Below, one piece after another: positions 26,767 through 35,488 of a stretch of DNA of 64,000 bases (its first letter is position 1; each line of letters begins with the position of its first letter). The stretch is from WHSW01 sp963749365. GTDB lineage: Bacteria; Actinomycetota; Thermoleophilia; Solirubrobacterales; 70-9. The notes under the pieces are model-generated. The model ran no database searches. It was not told where the DNA came from and saw nothing but the letters and a program-made list of their open reading frames with translations. The stretch lies in assembly GCA_963749365.1 (NCBI GenBank), contig CAVVME010000004.1, forward strand, positions 558,001 to 622,000, in the 5' to 3' direction. The position numbers and the translations under genes were made by a program.

Positions 26767-27420
26767 ATGGAGCGAGCTCCGGCCAGCTTCCGGGTCGCCG
26801 TGCTGGCCTCGGGAACCGGGACCAACTTGCAGGCGATCCTCGATCAGGTCCACGGCCGTGAGGGAGTCGCGGTCGTCGCGGTCGGCTCCGACAGGTCCGG
26901 CGCGCCGGCGCTCGAGCGGGCCGCCGCGGCCGGGATCGAGGTCGCCGAGTTCCCCGCCGAGCGGTTCGCCGACCGGGGCCGGCGCGATCTGGCGATCGCC
27001 GATTGGCTCTCCGATCGGGGAGTCGACCTGATCGTCCTGGCCGGCTACATGCAGCTCCTCGACCCGAGGTTCGTGCGCCGCTTCCAGGGCCGGATCGTCA
27101 ACGTGCACCCGGCGCTGCTGCCGGCCTTCCCCGGTCTCGACGCGATCGGCCAGGCGCTCGCTCACGGCGTCCGGGTCACCGGCGTCACGGTCCACTTCGT
27201 CGACGAGGGCGTCGACTCGGGGCCGATCATCCTCCAGCGTGCGGTGCCGGTACCGGAGGACCGCGACCGCGGCGCGCTTGAAGCGACGATCCACGCCACC
27301 GAGCACGCGCTGCTCCCGGAGGCGATCCGGATGATCGCCGCCGGTCGGGTCGAGGTCGATCCGCGCGGCGGCCGCGTGGTCGCGATCGAGGCCGGCGCGG
27401 GCGGCCGGGATCGCGCATAG
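26767..27420 (+). CDS. purN: GAR formyltransferase (PurN)
   Basis: A 217-residue protein: VAVLASGTGTNLQAILD, IVLAGYMQLL, and the catalytic segment GRIVNVHPALLPAFPG with the Asn-x-His pair; the catalytic Asp is in VDEGVDSGPII. Transfers the formyl group of 10-formyl-THF to GAR, step 3 of purine synthesis. The closely packed purH follows after 11 bp, as is common in bacteria. purM, usually next to purN, is absent here. Confidence 0.96.
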   Translation: MERAPASFRVAVLASGTGTNLQAILDQVHGREGVAVVAVGSDRSGAPALERAAAAGIEVAEFPAERFADRGRRDLAIADWLSDRGVDLIVLAGYMQLLDPRFVRRFQGRIVNVHPALLPAFPGLDAIGQALAHGVRVTGVTVHFVDEGVDSGPIILQRAVPVPEDRDRGALEATIHATEHALLPEAIRMIAAGRVEVDPRGGRVVAIEAGAGGRDRA

Positions 27421-27431
27421 ACTCGGCAGCG

Positions 27432-29060
27432 GTGAGCATCGAGACGGCGATCAGTGAGGAGGGCGGAGCGCCGCCCACCGGCAGCCCGGTCCACGTCCGC
27501 CGGGCGCTGATCTCGGTCTCCGACAAGACCGGGGTGATCGAGTTCGCCCGCGGGCTGGCGGCACTCGAGGTCGAGCTCCTCTCGACCGGCGGCACCGCGA
27601 CCGCGATCCGCGAGGCGGGGATCGCGGTCACCGATGTGGCCGAGTTCACCGGCTCGGAGGAGATTCTCGACGGCCGGGTGAAGACACTGCATCCGCGCCT
27701 TCATGCCGCGCTGCTGGCGCGCCGCGACGATCCCGCTCACGTCGCCACCCTCGAGGCCGAGGGCATCGAGCCGATCGACCTCGTCTGCGTCAACCTCTAC
27801 CCGTTCGAGGAGACCGTCGCCAAGCCCGCGGTGAGCGAGGAGGAGGCGGTCGAGAGGATCGACGTCGGAGGCCCGACGATGATCCGCGCCGCCGCCAAGA
27901 ACCACCGCGATGTGGCCGTGCTCGTCAGGCCGGAGAGCTATGACGCCGTGCTCGCCGAGCTGGCCGAGTCGGAGGGCAAGATCTCCGCCGAGACCAGGCA
28001 CTGGCTCGCCAACGAGGCGTTCGCCCACACGGCGACCTACGACGCCGCGATCAGCCGCTGGTTCGCGCTTCGATACGAGTCCTACCCGGACCACTGGGTG
28101 ATGGCGCACGAGAAGTTCATCGAGCTCGCCTACGGGGAGAACCCACATCAAAAGGCGGGGCTGTACGTCGAGGGGGGCGGGCGCCCGCACGTGCTCTCCG
28201 GGCTCGCAAAGCAGCACGGCAGGCCGCTCTCGTTCAACAACGTGCTCGACCTCGACTCGGCACGCCGGCTGCTCGACGAGTTCAGCGAGCCCGCCTGCGT
28301 GATCGTCAAGCACAACAACCCCTGTGGGGTGGCCGTCGCGGAGAACGCGGGCGACGCCTACCGACGGGCCGCCGCCTGCGATCCGATGTCCGCGTTCGGG
28401 GGCGTGATCGTGTTCAACCGGCCGATCGATCGAGAGCTCGCCGAGCGGCTGCACGAGCAGTTCGTCGAGGTCCTGTTCGCACCCGGGTTCGAGGCCGGAG
28501 CGTTCGAGCTCCTGACCCGCAAGGAGTCCGTGCGGATCCTCGAGCTCGAAGCCGGTGAGCCGATCCGCTACGAGCCCCGCGAGCGCGACCTGAAGCGGGT
28601 CCGCGGCGGCCTCTTGGTCCAGGATCCCGACCGGATCGCGGAGGGACGGGAGTCGATGACGGTGCCGACCGCCGCGGAGCCGACCGAGCAGCAGTGGGAC
28701 GAGCTGCTGTTCGCCTGGAGGGTCTGTCGCCACGTGCGCTCGAACGCGATCGTCTTCGCTCACGAGATGGCGACGGTCGGGATCGGAGCGGGACAGATGA
28801 GCCGGGTGGACTCGGTTCGGATCGCGATCGAAAAGGCCCGTGACGCGTTCGGCGACCAGGCCGATGAGCGGCTCTCCGGCTCGGCGGTTGCTTCGGATGC
28901 CTTCTTCCCCTTCCCCGACGGCCCCTTGGCGGCGATCCGCGCCGGAGCCGCGACCGTGATCCAGCCCGGCGGCTCGAAGCGCGACGACGAGGTGATCGCC
29001 GCCTGTGACGAGGCCGGCGTCGCGATGGTGTTCACCGGCCACCGCCACTTTCGCCACTGA
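27432..29060 (+). CDS. purH: Bifunctional AICAR transformylase/IMP cyclohydrolase
   Basis: A 542-residue protein from GTG. Residues about 15-150 form the MGS-like IMP cyclohydrolase domain (ALISVSDKTGVIEFARGLA, TLHPRLHAALLARRD). The rest is the AICAR formyltransferase domain with GENPHQKAGLY, IVKHNNPCGVAV and the C-terminal FTGHRHFRH. It catalyses the last two steps of the pathway, giving IMP. Slightly longer than the usual 510-530 residues because of an N-terminal extension. Confidence 0.97.
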   Translation: MSIETAISEEGGAPPTGSPVHVRRALISVSDKTGVIEFARGLAALEVELLSTGGTATAIREAGIAVTDVAEFTGSEEILDGRVKTLHPRLHAALLARRDDPAHVATLEAEGIEPIDLVCVNLYPFEETVAKPAVSEEEAVERIDVGGPTMIRAAAKNHRDVAVLVRPESYDAVLAELAESEGKISAETRHWLANEAFAHTATYDAAISRWFALRYESYPDHWVMAHEKFIELAYGENPHQKAGLYVEGGGRPHVLSGLAKQHGRPLSFNNVLDLDSARRLLDEFSEPACVIVKHNNPCGVAVAENAGDAYRRAAACDPMSAFGGVIVFNRPIDRELAERLHEQFVEVLFAPGFEAGAFELLTRKESVRILELEAGEPIRYEPRERDLKRVRGGLLVQDPDRIAEGRESMTVPTAAEPTEQQWDELLFAWRVCRHVRSNAIVFAHEMATVGIGAGQMSRVDSVRIAIEKARDAFGDQADERLSGSAVASDAFFPFPDGPLAAIRAGAATVIQPGGSKRDDEVIAACDEAGVAMVFTGHRHFRH

Positions 29061-29095
29061 CCGGCTCGGCGCGCGCGGGCCGGTCGCTGCACGTC

Positions 29096-29761
29096 GTGCG
29101 CGTCTTCTGCGCGCCCGACGGCTCGGGCGGAAACGGCCTCGGCGTCTTCCTCGACGGCGCTGCGGTGCCCGAGGCCGAGCGCCAGGCGGTTGCGGCCGAT
29201 CTCGGCTTCGCCGAGACCGTGTTCGTTGTCGATCGACGGCGAGGCGAGATCCGGATCTTCACCCCCGAGGTCGAGCTGCCGCTCGCCGGGCATCCGTTGG
29301 TCGGGACGGCGTGGCTGCTGCGCGAGGTCGGGGCGCCGGTCGAGGTCCTGAGGCCCCCGGCGGGAGAGGTGCAGGTGCGGTACGGCGAGCTGACCAGCTG
29401 CGCCGGCGATCCCGAGTGGGGGCCGCCGTTCGAGTTCATCCAGGTCGACTCGGCGGCGGTGGTCGACGCTCTCGCAGAGCCGCCGCGCGATCGCGGGCTG
29501 GTCGGGGTCTGGGCCTGGCTCGACGAGGCCGCGGGATTGATCAGGGAGCGGGTCTTTGCGCCCGGGGCCGGGGTGCCCGAGGACGAGGCGACCGGCTCGG
29601 CGGCGATGCGGCTCGCCGCCCAGCTCGGCCGCGCGATCGAGATCCGCCAGGGGCGTGGATCGGTGATCCACGCTCGGCCGCTCGCCGGCGGGCGGGTCGA
29701 GATCGGCGGCAGGGTGGTCCTGGAGGAGGTCAGGCCGTATCCGCCGGGGGGCGCTTGGTGA
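29096..29761 (+). CDS. PhzF-like isomerase/epimerase
   Basis: A 221-residue protein, shorter than the usual 260-300. It has the diaminopimelate-epimerase-like fold signature of PhzF: LGFAETVFVV with the acid/base Glu, LAGHPLVGTAWLL and EDEATGSAAMRLAA. A central segment is missing compared with full PhzF. Members isomerise small acids; the substrate is unknown. Starts at GTG 29096, 35 bp after purH, so it may be co-transcribed. Confidence 0.82.
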   Translation: MRVFCAPDGSGGNGLGVFLDGAAVPEAERQAVAADLGFAETVFVVDRRRGEIRIFTPEVELPLAGHPLVGTAWLLREVGAPVEVLRPPAGEVQVRYGELTSCAGDPEWGPPFEFIQVDSAAVVDALAEPPRDRGLVGVWAWLDEAAGLIRERVFAPGAGVPEDEATGSAAMRLAAQLGRAIEIRQGRGSVIHARPLAGGRVEIGGRVVLEEVRPYPPGGAW

Positions 29762-29856
29762 CGCCGGGTGAAGATCCGCCCCGCGGCGACCCGGGGCGTG
29801 CGGCGGACGAGGACGAAGCAGACGCCCCGAGCAGCCCGATCGCGGCGGTGGCGTGA
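29758..29856 (+). CDS. Possible small acidic protein (32 aa)
   Basis: A GTG overlapping the stop of the PhzF-like gene opens a 32-residue frame rich in Asp, Glu, Pro and Ala (VTPGEDPPRGDPGRAADEDE). Unrecognised; coupling is the only support, so it may be chance in GC-rich DNA. Confidence 0.2.
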   Translation: MTPGEDPPRGDPGRAADEDEADAPSSPIAAVA

Positions 29857-29872
29857 GGCTATTCGGATGCGA

Positions 29873-29946
29873 TGCCTCCGGAGAGACTCGAACTCTCAAC
29901 CTTCAGGGTAAAAACCTGCTGCTCTGGCCAGTTGAGCTACGGAGGC
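29873..29946 (-). tRNA. tRNA-Lys (UUU)
   Basis: On the minus strand a full cloverleaf of 74 nt: acceptor GCCTCCG/CGGAGGC, D stem GCTC/GAGC, anticodon arm GCAGG-TTTTTAC-CCTGA with anticodon UUU (27-43 is a G-A mismatch), T arm GAGAG-TTCGAGT-CTCTC, discriminator A. CCA is not encoded. Confidence 0.93.
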
Positions 29947-29963
29947 AGCCGTAGAGTAGGGCG

Positions 29964-30428
29964 ATGCGGGTCTCGGCGAAAGCGGACTACGCGGTGCGGG
30001 CGCTGGTCGAGCTCGCGACTGCGGACGCCTCGGAGCAGGCGCCGGCGAAGGGCGAGCTGATCGCCGCCGCGCAAGCGATCCCGATGCGCTTCCTCGAGAA
30101 CATCCTCGCCGAGCTGCGGGTGCACGGGCTGATCCACAGCCGCCGCGGCAGCGACGGCGGCTACTGGCTGGCGAGGAAGCCGACCGAGATCACCCTCGCC
30201 GAGGTGATCCGCGCGGTCGAGGGCCCGCTGGCGACCGTGCGCGGCGAATCGCCGGACGAGATCGAGTACCCGACCGGCTGCGAGCCGCTGCGCGACGTCT
30301 GGCTGGCGCTGCGCGCCAACGTCCGCGGGGTGCTCGAGTCGGTCACCCTCGCCGACGTCGTCGCCGGGGAGCTGCCGGCGCCGATCCCCGCGCTCTCGCA
30401 GCGTCCCGAGGCCCGGGCGGAGAGCTGA
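29964..30428 (+). CDS. Rrf2-family transcriptional regulator, possibly CymR-like
   Basis: A 154-residue winged-helix regulator (MRVSAKADYAVRALVELA...AIPMRFLENILAELRVHGLIHSRRGSDGGYWLA). It has only one cysteine in the effector region (TGCEPL) instead of the three-cysteine Fe-S cluster of IscR/NsrR, so it resembles the cluster-less CymR type that senses cysteine-pool status. It is convergent with the sulfate transporter operon, which it may repress; this is inference from context. The promoter must lie within or beside the tRNA-Lys gene, only 17 bp upstream. Confidence 0.82.
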   Translation: MRVSAKADYAVRALVELATADASEQAPAKGELIAAAQAIPMRFLENILAELRVHGLIHSRRGSDGGYWLARKPTEITLAEVIRAVEGPLATVRGESPDEIEYPTGCEPLRDVWLALRANVRGVLESVTLADVVAGELPAPIPALSQRPEARAES

Positions 30429-30566
30429 CTAGCGATCCTCCTCGGAGGCCTTGGATGCCTTGCGGACCTCCCCGTCGAGCTGGCGGAAGGTCGCCAGGAG
30501 GACGATCCCGAACCAGGCGATCAGGACCGCCAGCATCACCCAGGCAACGAGGGTCGCGAGCGTCAA
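30429..30566 (-). CDS. Small single-pass membrane protein coupled to cysA
   Basis: A 45-residue frame from a TTG that overlaps the cysA stop (TTGA). One hydrophobic helix (LVAWVMLAVLIAWFGIVLLATF) is followed by a charged tail (RQLDGEVRKASKASEEDR). Unrecognised. The overlap, the convincing membrane helix and a position closing the sulfate transporter operon suggest a real accessory peptide, perhaps stabilising the transporter. Confidence 0.55.
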   Translation of the reverse strand: MTLATLVAWVMLAVLIAWFGIVLLATFRQLDGEVRKASKASEEDR

Positions 30567-31558
30567 GCGAGCGCCAGCTCCTCGGTCCGCGGGGCGGCCC
30601 CGTTCTCGTCGAAGACACGAGCCCGCCGCGGCTCGACGTAGGCGATCTGGCCCTCGAGGAGCTCGAGCTCCTCGACCTGGGCGCGGGTGAGCTGGGCGAT
30701 CAGGGGGCTGCCGTCGGCGAGCGTCATCTCGATCCGCACCTCGAAGCCCAGGTGGACGATCCGATCGACCATCGCCTCCTCGCTGCGCGAGCCGCGGACG
30801 TGGCCGATCTCGACGTCGTGAGGGCGTACCAGCAAGGCGCCGATCCGGTTCGTGGTGCCGACGAAGCTCATCACGAACTCGGTCGCCGGGTGGTCGTAGA
30901 GGTCGGTCGGGACGCCCGCCTGCTCTACCCGCCCCTCGTTCATGACCACGATCTGCTCGGCGACGTCCATCGCCTCCTCCTGGTCGTGGGTGACGAAGAC
31001 CGTGGTCACGTGGACCTCCTCGTGCAGGCGCCGCAGCCACCGGCGCAGCTCGGTGCGCACGCGGGCGTCGAGGGCGCCGAACGGCTCGTCGAGCAGCAGC
31101 ACCTTCGGCTCCACCGCGAGCGCCCGGGCAAGCGCCATTCGCTGACGTTGGCCGCCCGAGAGCTGCGACGGATAACGGTCGATCAGCCCCTCGAGCTGGA
31201 CTAGCGAGAGCAGCTCGTGGACGCGCTGCTTGATCTCGTCCTTCGGGCGCTTGCGAATGCTGAGCCCGAAGGCGACGTTGTCGCCGACGCTCATGTGCTT
31301 GAAGGCGGCGTAGTGCTGGAAGCAGAAGCCGACGTTTCGGTCCTGGACCGAGACCCGGGTCATGTCCTGACCCGAGATCACGATCCGGCCCGAATCGGGC
31401 TCCTCGAGACCGGCGATAACCCGCAGCAGGGTTGACTTGCCGCTCCCCGAGGGGCCCAGCAGGGCGGTCAGCGAGCCGTCGCGGACTTCGATCGAAACGT
31501 CGTCGAGCGCGTAGAAGTCGCCGAATTGCTTGGTCGCGTTCTCAACCTTGATGCTCAT
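30563..31558 (-). CDS. cysA: Sulfate/thiosulfate ABC transporter ATP-binding protein
   Basis: A 331-residue ATPase with Walker A LLGPSGSGKST, Q-loop, signature LSGGQRQRMALARAL, Walker B VLLLDEPFGALD and the H-loop THDQEEAMD. The region after about residue 235 is the regulatory TOBE-like domain of CysA/PotA-type ATPases (LLVRPHDVEIG). It energises sulfate import by the CysT/CysW channel. Good Shine-Dalgarno (AAAGGAGC). It overlaps cysW by 17 bp and is followed by the 45-residue membrane peptide. Confidence 0.95.
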   Translation of the reverse strand: MSIKVENATKQFGDFYALDDVSIEVRDGSLTALLGPSGSGKSTLLRVIAGLEEPDSGRIVISGQDMTRVSVQDRNVGFCFQHYAAFKHMSVGDNVAFGLSIRKRPKDEIKQRVHELLSLVQLEGLIDRYPSQLSGGQRQRMALARALAVEPKVLLLDEPFGALDARVRTELRRWLRRLHEEVHVTTVFVTHDQEEAMDVAEQIVVMNEGRVEQAGVPTDLYDHPATEFVMSFVGTTNRIGALLVRPHDVEIGHVRGSRSEEAMVDRIVHLGFEVRIEMTLADGSPLIAQLTRAQVEELELLEGQIAYVEPRRARVFDENGAAPRTEELALA

Positions 31559-32477
31559 CTCTGAGCTCCTTTCGCTCGGTCAGTGTTGCCGCGTCGCCGA
31601 CGGCGATCGTGGACGGAGCTTTCGCCGGTCCGTCTCGGCGCTGGATCAGGTTCATGCCGAGGAGCACCAGGAGCGCCATGACCGCGAGTACGAGGGCGGC
31701 CGCGTAGGCGCCGGCGACGTCGAAGTGCTCGTACTGGTTCTCGACCAGCAGGGTCGCGGTCTCGGTCTTGCCTTCGATCTTGCCCGAGACGACAGCCACC
31801 GCGCCGAACTCGCCGATCGCGCGCGCGGTCGCGAGCACGACGCCGTACGTGACGCCCCACCGAATCGAGGGCAGGGTGATCCGCCAGAACGTCTGCCAAC
31901 CGTTGGCGCCGAGCGTGGCCGCGGCCTGCTCCTGGTCGTCGCCGATCTCCTGGAGGACGGGAACGACCTCCCGGACGACGAAGGGCAGCGAGACGAAGAT
32001 CGTCGCGAGCACCATTCCCGGGACGGAGAAGATGATCCGGATCCCCTGCTCGGCGAGCCAGGGGCCGAACCAGCCGTCGACGCTCCCGTACACCAGCACC
32101 AGGGAAAGCCCGATGACGACCGGCGAGACCGCGAACGGGAGGTCGATCAACCCGTTCAGGAGCGCCTTGCCGCGGAAGTTCTGGCGGACGAGGACGATCG
32201 CGCAGGCGATTCCGAAGATCGTGTTCAGCGGTACCGCGATCGCCGCGATCAGGACGGTCAGGTAAAAGGCATGGATCGCCTCGGGCGTCGTGACGGCCTC
32301 CCACGCGTGCGCGACCCCGTCCTCGAAGGCCTTGCCGAAGATCATGATCACCGGGATCAGCAGCAGGGCGAACAGGTAGCCGAGAGCGATCCCGCGGAGC
32401 CCGTACTTGGCGAGCTTGCCCTTGCCCGACGCGCCGCGGACCGGTCCCGCCTCGATCGTCGCCGCGTCAGGCGGCAT
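31542..32477 (-). CDS. cysW: Sulfate ABC transporter permease CysW
   Basis: A 311-residue inner-membrane protein with about six transmembrane helices and the EAA coupling loop (EIGDDQEQAAATLGANGWQTFWRITLPSIRWG). NLIDLPFAVSPVVIGLSLVLVYG-like sequence and RAIGEFGAVAVVSGKI are typical of CysW. A charged N-terminal tail precedes helix 1. Overlaps cysT by 11 bp and cysA by 17 bp, so the operon is translationally coupled throughout. Confidence 0.93.
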   Translation of the reverse strand: MPPDAATIEAGPVRGASGKGKLAKYGLRGIALGYLFALLLIPVIMIFGKAFEDGVAHAWEAVTTPEAIHAFYLTVLIAAIAVPLNTIFGIACAIVLVRQNFRGKALLNGLIDLPFAVSPVVIGLSLVLVYGSVDGWFGPWLAEQGIRIIFSVPGMVLATIFVSLPFVVREVVPVLQEIGDDQEQAAATLGANGWQTFWRITLPSIRWGVTYGVVLATARAIGEFGAVAVVSGKIEGKTETATLLVENQYEHFDVAGAYAAALVLAVMALLVLLGMNLIQRRDGPAKAPSTIAVGDAATLTERKELRDEHQG

Positions 32478-33309
32478 GACGCAGGCTCCTGCGGGAGACG
32501 ATCCCGATCGCGATCAGGACGAGTAGGGCGATCAGGAGCAGGACCACCGAGACGGCCGCCGCGGTGACCTCGCGGTCGCTCTGGATCTGGCTGAAGATGA
32601 ACACCGAGGCGACCTCGGTCTTGAACGGGATGTTGCCCGAGATCAGGACCAGCGAGCCGAACTCGCCGATCGAGCGGGCGAAGGCGAGCGCGATCCCGGA
32701 GAGGATCGCCGGGCGCAGGTTGGGGAGGATGATCCGCCGGAAGGTTTTCAGCGGTCCGGCGCCGAGCGAGGCGGCGGCCTCCTCCATGTCCTTGTCCAGC
32801 TCGAGCAGCACCGGCTGCACCGAGCGGATCACGAACGGCATGGTGACGAATAGCAGCGCCATGACGACGCCGACTCGGGTGAACGCGACCCCCGAGAGAC
32901 CGAGCACACCGTTGTCTCCGTACAGCGCGATCAGGGTGATGCCGGCGACGATCGTCGGCAGCGCGAACGGCAGGTCGATCAGCGAGTTGATGATTCGCTT
33001 GCCCGGGAACTCATCCCGGACCATCACCCAGGCGATGATCGTCCCAAAGACTGCGTTGATCGCCACCACGATCGCCGACGCCCCCAGGGTGAGCTTCAGC
33101 GCCGCGATTGCCTGCGGCGTAGTGACGTCGTCCCAGAACGAGGACAGCCCGCCCTCGAACGACTTCGCGACCACGGCCGCGAGCGGGATCAGGACGATCA
33201 GGCTGAGGTACGCGACGACGAGGCCGCGGGTGAGCCCAGGGCCGGCGAGGCCGAGCCTGAAGCTCGACCTCGCCGGTGCCTTGACAGTTGCGACGGCCCC
33301 TTGACTCAC
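32467..33309 (-). CDS. cysT: Sulfate ABC transporter permease CysT
   Basis: A 280-residue permease, partner of CysW. The start is GTG 33309, in a GTGA overlap with the true stop of the sulfate-binding protein gene; the open frame continues further only because of the frameshift in that gene. About six membrane helices; the EAA loop is ELDKDMEEAAASLGAGPLKTFRRIILPNLRP and the late motif is RSIGEFGSLVLISGNI. Confidence 0.92.
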   Translation of the reverse strand: MSQGAVATVKAPARSSFRLGLAGPGLTRGLVVAYLSLIVLIPLAAVVAKSFEGGLSSFWDDVTTPQAIAALKLTLGASAIVVAINAVFGTIIAWVMVRDEFPGKRIINSLIDLPFALPTIVAGITLIALYGDNGVLGLSGVAFTRVGVVMALLFVTMPFVIRSVQPVLLELDKDMEEAAASLGAGPLKTFRRIILPNLRPAILSGIALAFARSIGEFGSLVLISGNIPFKTEVASVFIFSQIQSDREVTAAAVSVVLLLIALLVLIAIGIVSRRSLRHAA

Positions 33310-34407
33310 TCCGTCGGAACCCCCAGGTTTGCCTCGATCTCGGCGATCGAACCGCCCTCCGGATCGAAGAACTCGGTCGTGACCTTGTCCCAGCCGCCGA
33401 GATCGGCGATCGTGAACAGGTCGGGCGGAGTCGGGAACTTGTCTTCGTTGGCCTCCAGCACCGACTCGACCACCGGCCGGTAGCCGCTTGTCGGCCCAGA
33501 GCTGCTGGGCCTCGTCGGTGTAGAGGTAGTCGATGAACGGCTGCGCCGACTCGTCGGCCTCGGTCGTCGCCGCGATCGGGGTCTCGATCAGGATCGTGCT
33601 GTCGGGAACGACGTAGTCGATCTCCTCGCCGGCGTCCTGAGCGGCGATCGCCTCGTTCTCGTAGGCGAGCAGGACGTCGCCCTTGCCGCCGAGGAACGTC
33701 CCCAGTGCGTCGCGGGCGCTCTCGTCCTGGACCGAGACGTTGTTGAGCAGGTCGGAGATGTACTGCAGCCCCTCCTCCTCGGATGCGCCCTCGGTCAGCG
33801 TCTTGTTGCCATAGGCGGCCATCAGGTTCCAGCGCGCGCCGCCCGACGTGAACGGGTTCGGCGTCAACACCTCGACGTCGCCCGTGATCAGGTCATCCCA
33901 GGTCTGGATGTTCTCCGGGTTGCCCTTGCGAACCGCGAAGACGACGACGGAGTCCTCGACGATGCCGTTGTACTCGTTCTGATTCCAGTCCTCGGCGACC
34001 ATGCCGGCATCCACCAGACGGGTGATGTCGGGCTCGATCGCGAAGTGGACGACATCGGCAGACTGGCCGGCCTCGACCGCCCGCGACTGGTCGCCCGAGG
34101 AGCCGAACGAGTTCGAGAACTCGACGCCCTCGCCATCGGAGGTCGCGTTGAACCCGGGCTGGAGATCGTCGGTGTAGGCCTCCTCAGGAGTCGAATAGGC
34201 GACCAGATCAACCGAGCCGCCGTCGCCGGAGTCATCCGACCCCTCCGAGGTGCCGCCGCAGGCGGCAACCCCGAGCGCCGCCAGGGCGAGGAGGGCTAGG
34301 GCGGCTCCTAGCCGGACGAGGGCGGGTACGTCGCGGCGGGGCCGCGCGGACGCTCGAGCGGCGCTCGCGGCCCCGCTGCGACGAGGCTTCATGGGGAAGC
34401 TGGACAT
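33306..34407 (-). CDS. Sulfate-binding lipoprotein of the ABC transporter (frameshifted)
   Basis: Starts at ATG 34407 behind the ribosome site AGAAAGGTG. A lipoprotein signal (LALLALAALGVAACGG) anchors it outside the membrane. The sequence follows the Sbp family (VDLVAYSTPEEAY, VVHFAIEPDITRLVDAG, TPNPFTSGGARWNLMAAYG, VLLAYENEAI). One extra base near 33488 breaks the frame after QQLWADK; in the next frame the expected end is intact (YRPVVESVLEANEDKFP ... GGSIAEIEANLGVPTE) and stops at 33306, overlapping cysT. Read as is, the protein would be fused to CysT as a 646-residue frame. Sequencing error is more likely than a real break. Confidence 0.85.
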
Positions 34408-34502
34408 CTTTACACCTTTCTAGATTGGCTTACTCAACAATACCGAAGCGCGGCAGGGTAGCAGGTCGATTGGCGGTCGTCGGGAGGATGCGCCCCTGTG
34501 GC

Positions 34503-35289
34503 CTAGGTCAGGTCCGGGAGGCCCTCGCCCGGGCGTCGAGGCCTCCGCGTGCAGCAGCCGCGGGATCCGGCCCGCGCGGCGCGCCTCGTAGCCGGCCTTG
34601 ACCGCGTCGCGCATCGCAACCGCCATCCGCTCGGGGTCGGCGGCGCGGGAGACGGAGCTCGCGAGCAACACCGCGTCACAGCCGAGCTCCATCGCCAGGG
34701 CCGCGTCGGACGCGGTCCCGATCCCGGCGTCGCAGACCACCGGCACACCGGCGGACTCGGCGATGATCCGCAGGTTGTAGGGGTTGCGGATCCCGGCGCC
34801 GGACCCGATCGGCGAGCCGAGCGGCATCACCGCGGCGCAGCCTGCGTCCTCGAGTCGTCGCGCGAGCACCGGATCGTCGTTGGTGTACGGGAGCACCGTG
34901 AAGCCATCGTCGACCAGGGTCTCGGCCGCGTCGACGAGCTCGACGGCATCGGGCATCAGCGTCCGGTCGTCGCCGATCACCTCGAGCTTGACCCAATCGG
35001 TCTCCAGCGCCTCGCGCCCGAGGTGGGCGGTGCGGACCGCGTCGCGCGCCGTGTAGCAACCGGCGGTGTTCGGAAGCGCGAACAGGCCGAGCCGCGCGAT
35101 CAGGTCGAGCACCGAGCCCTCGGCGGTCGGGTCGACGCGGCGCAGCGCGACGGTGACGATCTCGGTCCCGGACGCCCGCAGCGCCGCCTCCATCTGCTCC
35201 AGGGACCGGAACCCGCCGGTGCCGACGACGAGCCGCGATCGCCACTGCCTGCCCCCGAGCTCGAACGGGGGGACGGGGCCGTCAACCAC
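34503..35289 (-). CDS. thiG: Thiazole synthase
   Basis: From GTG 35289: FELGGRQWRSRLVVGTGGF, the Schiff-base lysine region DWVKLEVIGD, MPLGSPIGSGAGIRNP and VVCDAGIGTASDAALAMELG. ThiG joins DXP, dehydroglycine and ThiS-thiocarboxylate to make the thiazole phosphate. The protein should end HAEASTP-GEGLPDLT (stop at 34503) if one extra G near 34530 is ignored; as written it runs on to 34420 with an unrelated tail (GRGPPGPDLGHRG). The start overlaps the end of thiS. Confidence 0.92.
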
Positions 35290-35488
35290 CCTGGATCGCC
35301 CCCACCACCTCGACCCGCTGGCCGTCGCGGAGCGCCGTCGTCTGCCAGGCGCTGCGAGGGACGACCTCGCCGTCGACGGCGACGGCGACCCCGCGACGAT
35401 CCGGCCGCGCCCCGGCGCGCTCGATCGCCGCGGCGACCGGGGAGCCCTGCTCGATCTCGATCCTCTCCCCGTTGAGCTCGATCGTCAT
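35282..35488 (-). CDS. thiS: Sulfur carrier protein ThiS
   Basis: A 68-residue ubiquitin-like protein (MTIELNGERIEIEQGSPVAAAIERAG) ending in the Gly-Gly tail (VVGAIQGG) that is adenylated and thiocarboxylated to carry sulfur to ThiG. Overlaps thiO upstream and thiG downstream by a few bases. Confidence 0.92.
   Translation of the reverse strand: MTIELNGERIEIEQGSPVAAAIERAGARPDRRGVAVAVDGEVVPRSAWQTTALRDGQRVEVVGAIQGG

Noticed and set aside
32467..34407. A 646-residue fusion of sulfate-binding protein and CysT
   Set aside because: The fusion depends on one extra base near 33488. The normal binding-protein ending and a GTGA start for cysT are present in the proper frames, so two separate genes are called.
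34408..34440. A possible Rrf2/CymR operator (ATTG...CAAT around TTGAGTAAGC) before the sulfate-binding protein gene
   Set aside because: The dyad is only 4 bp per arm and has no second copy near the Rrf2 gene; too weak to list.
34420..34502. A 28-residue extension of ThiG
   Set aside because: The residues after HAEASTP do not resemble ThiG; the next frame gives a normal short ending and stop at 34503.
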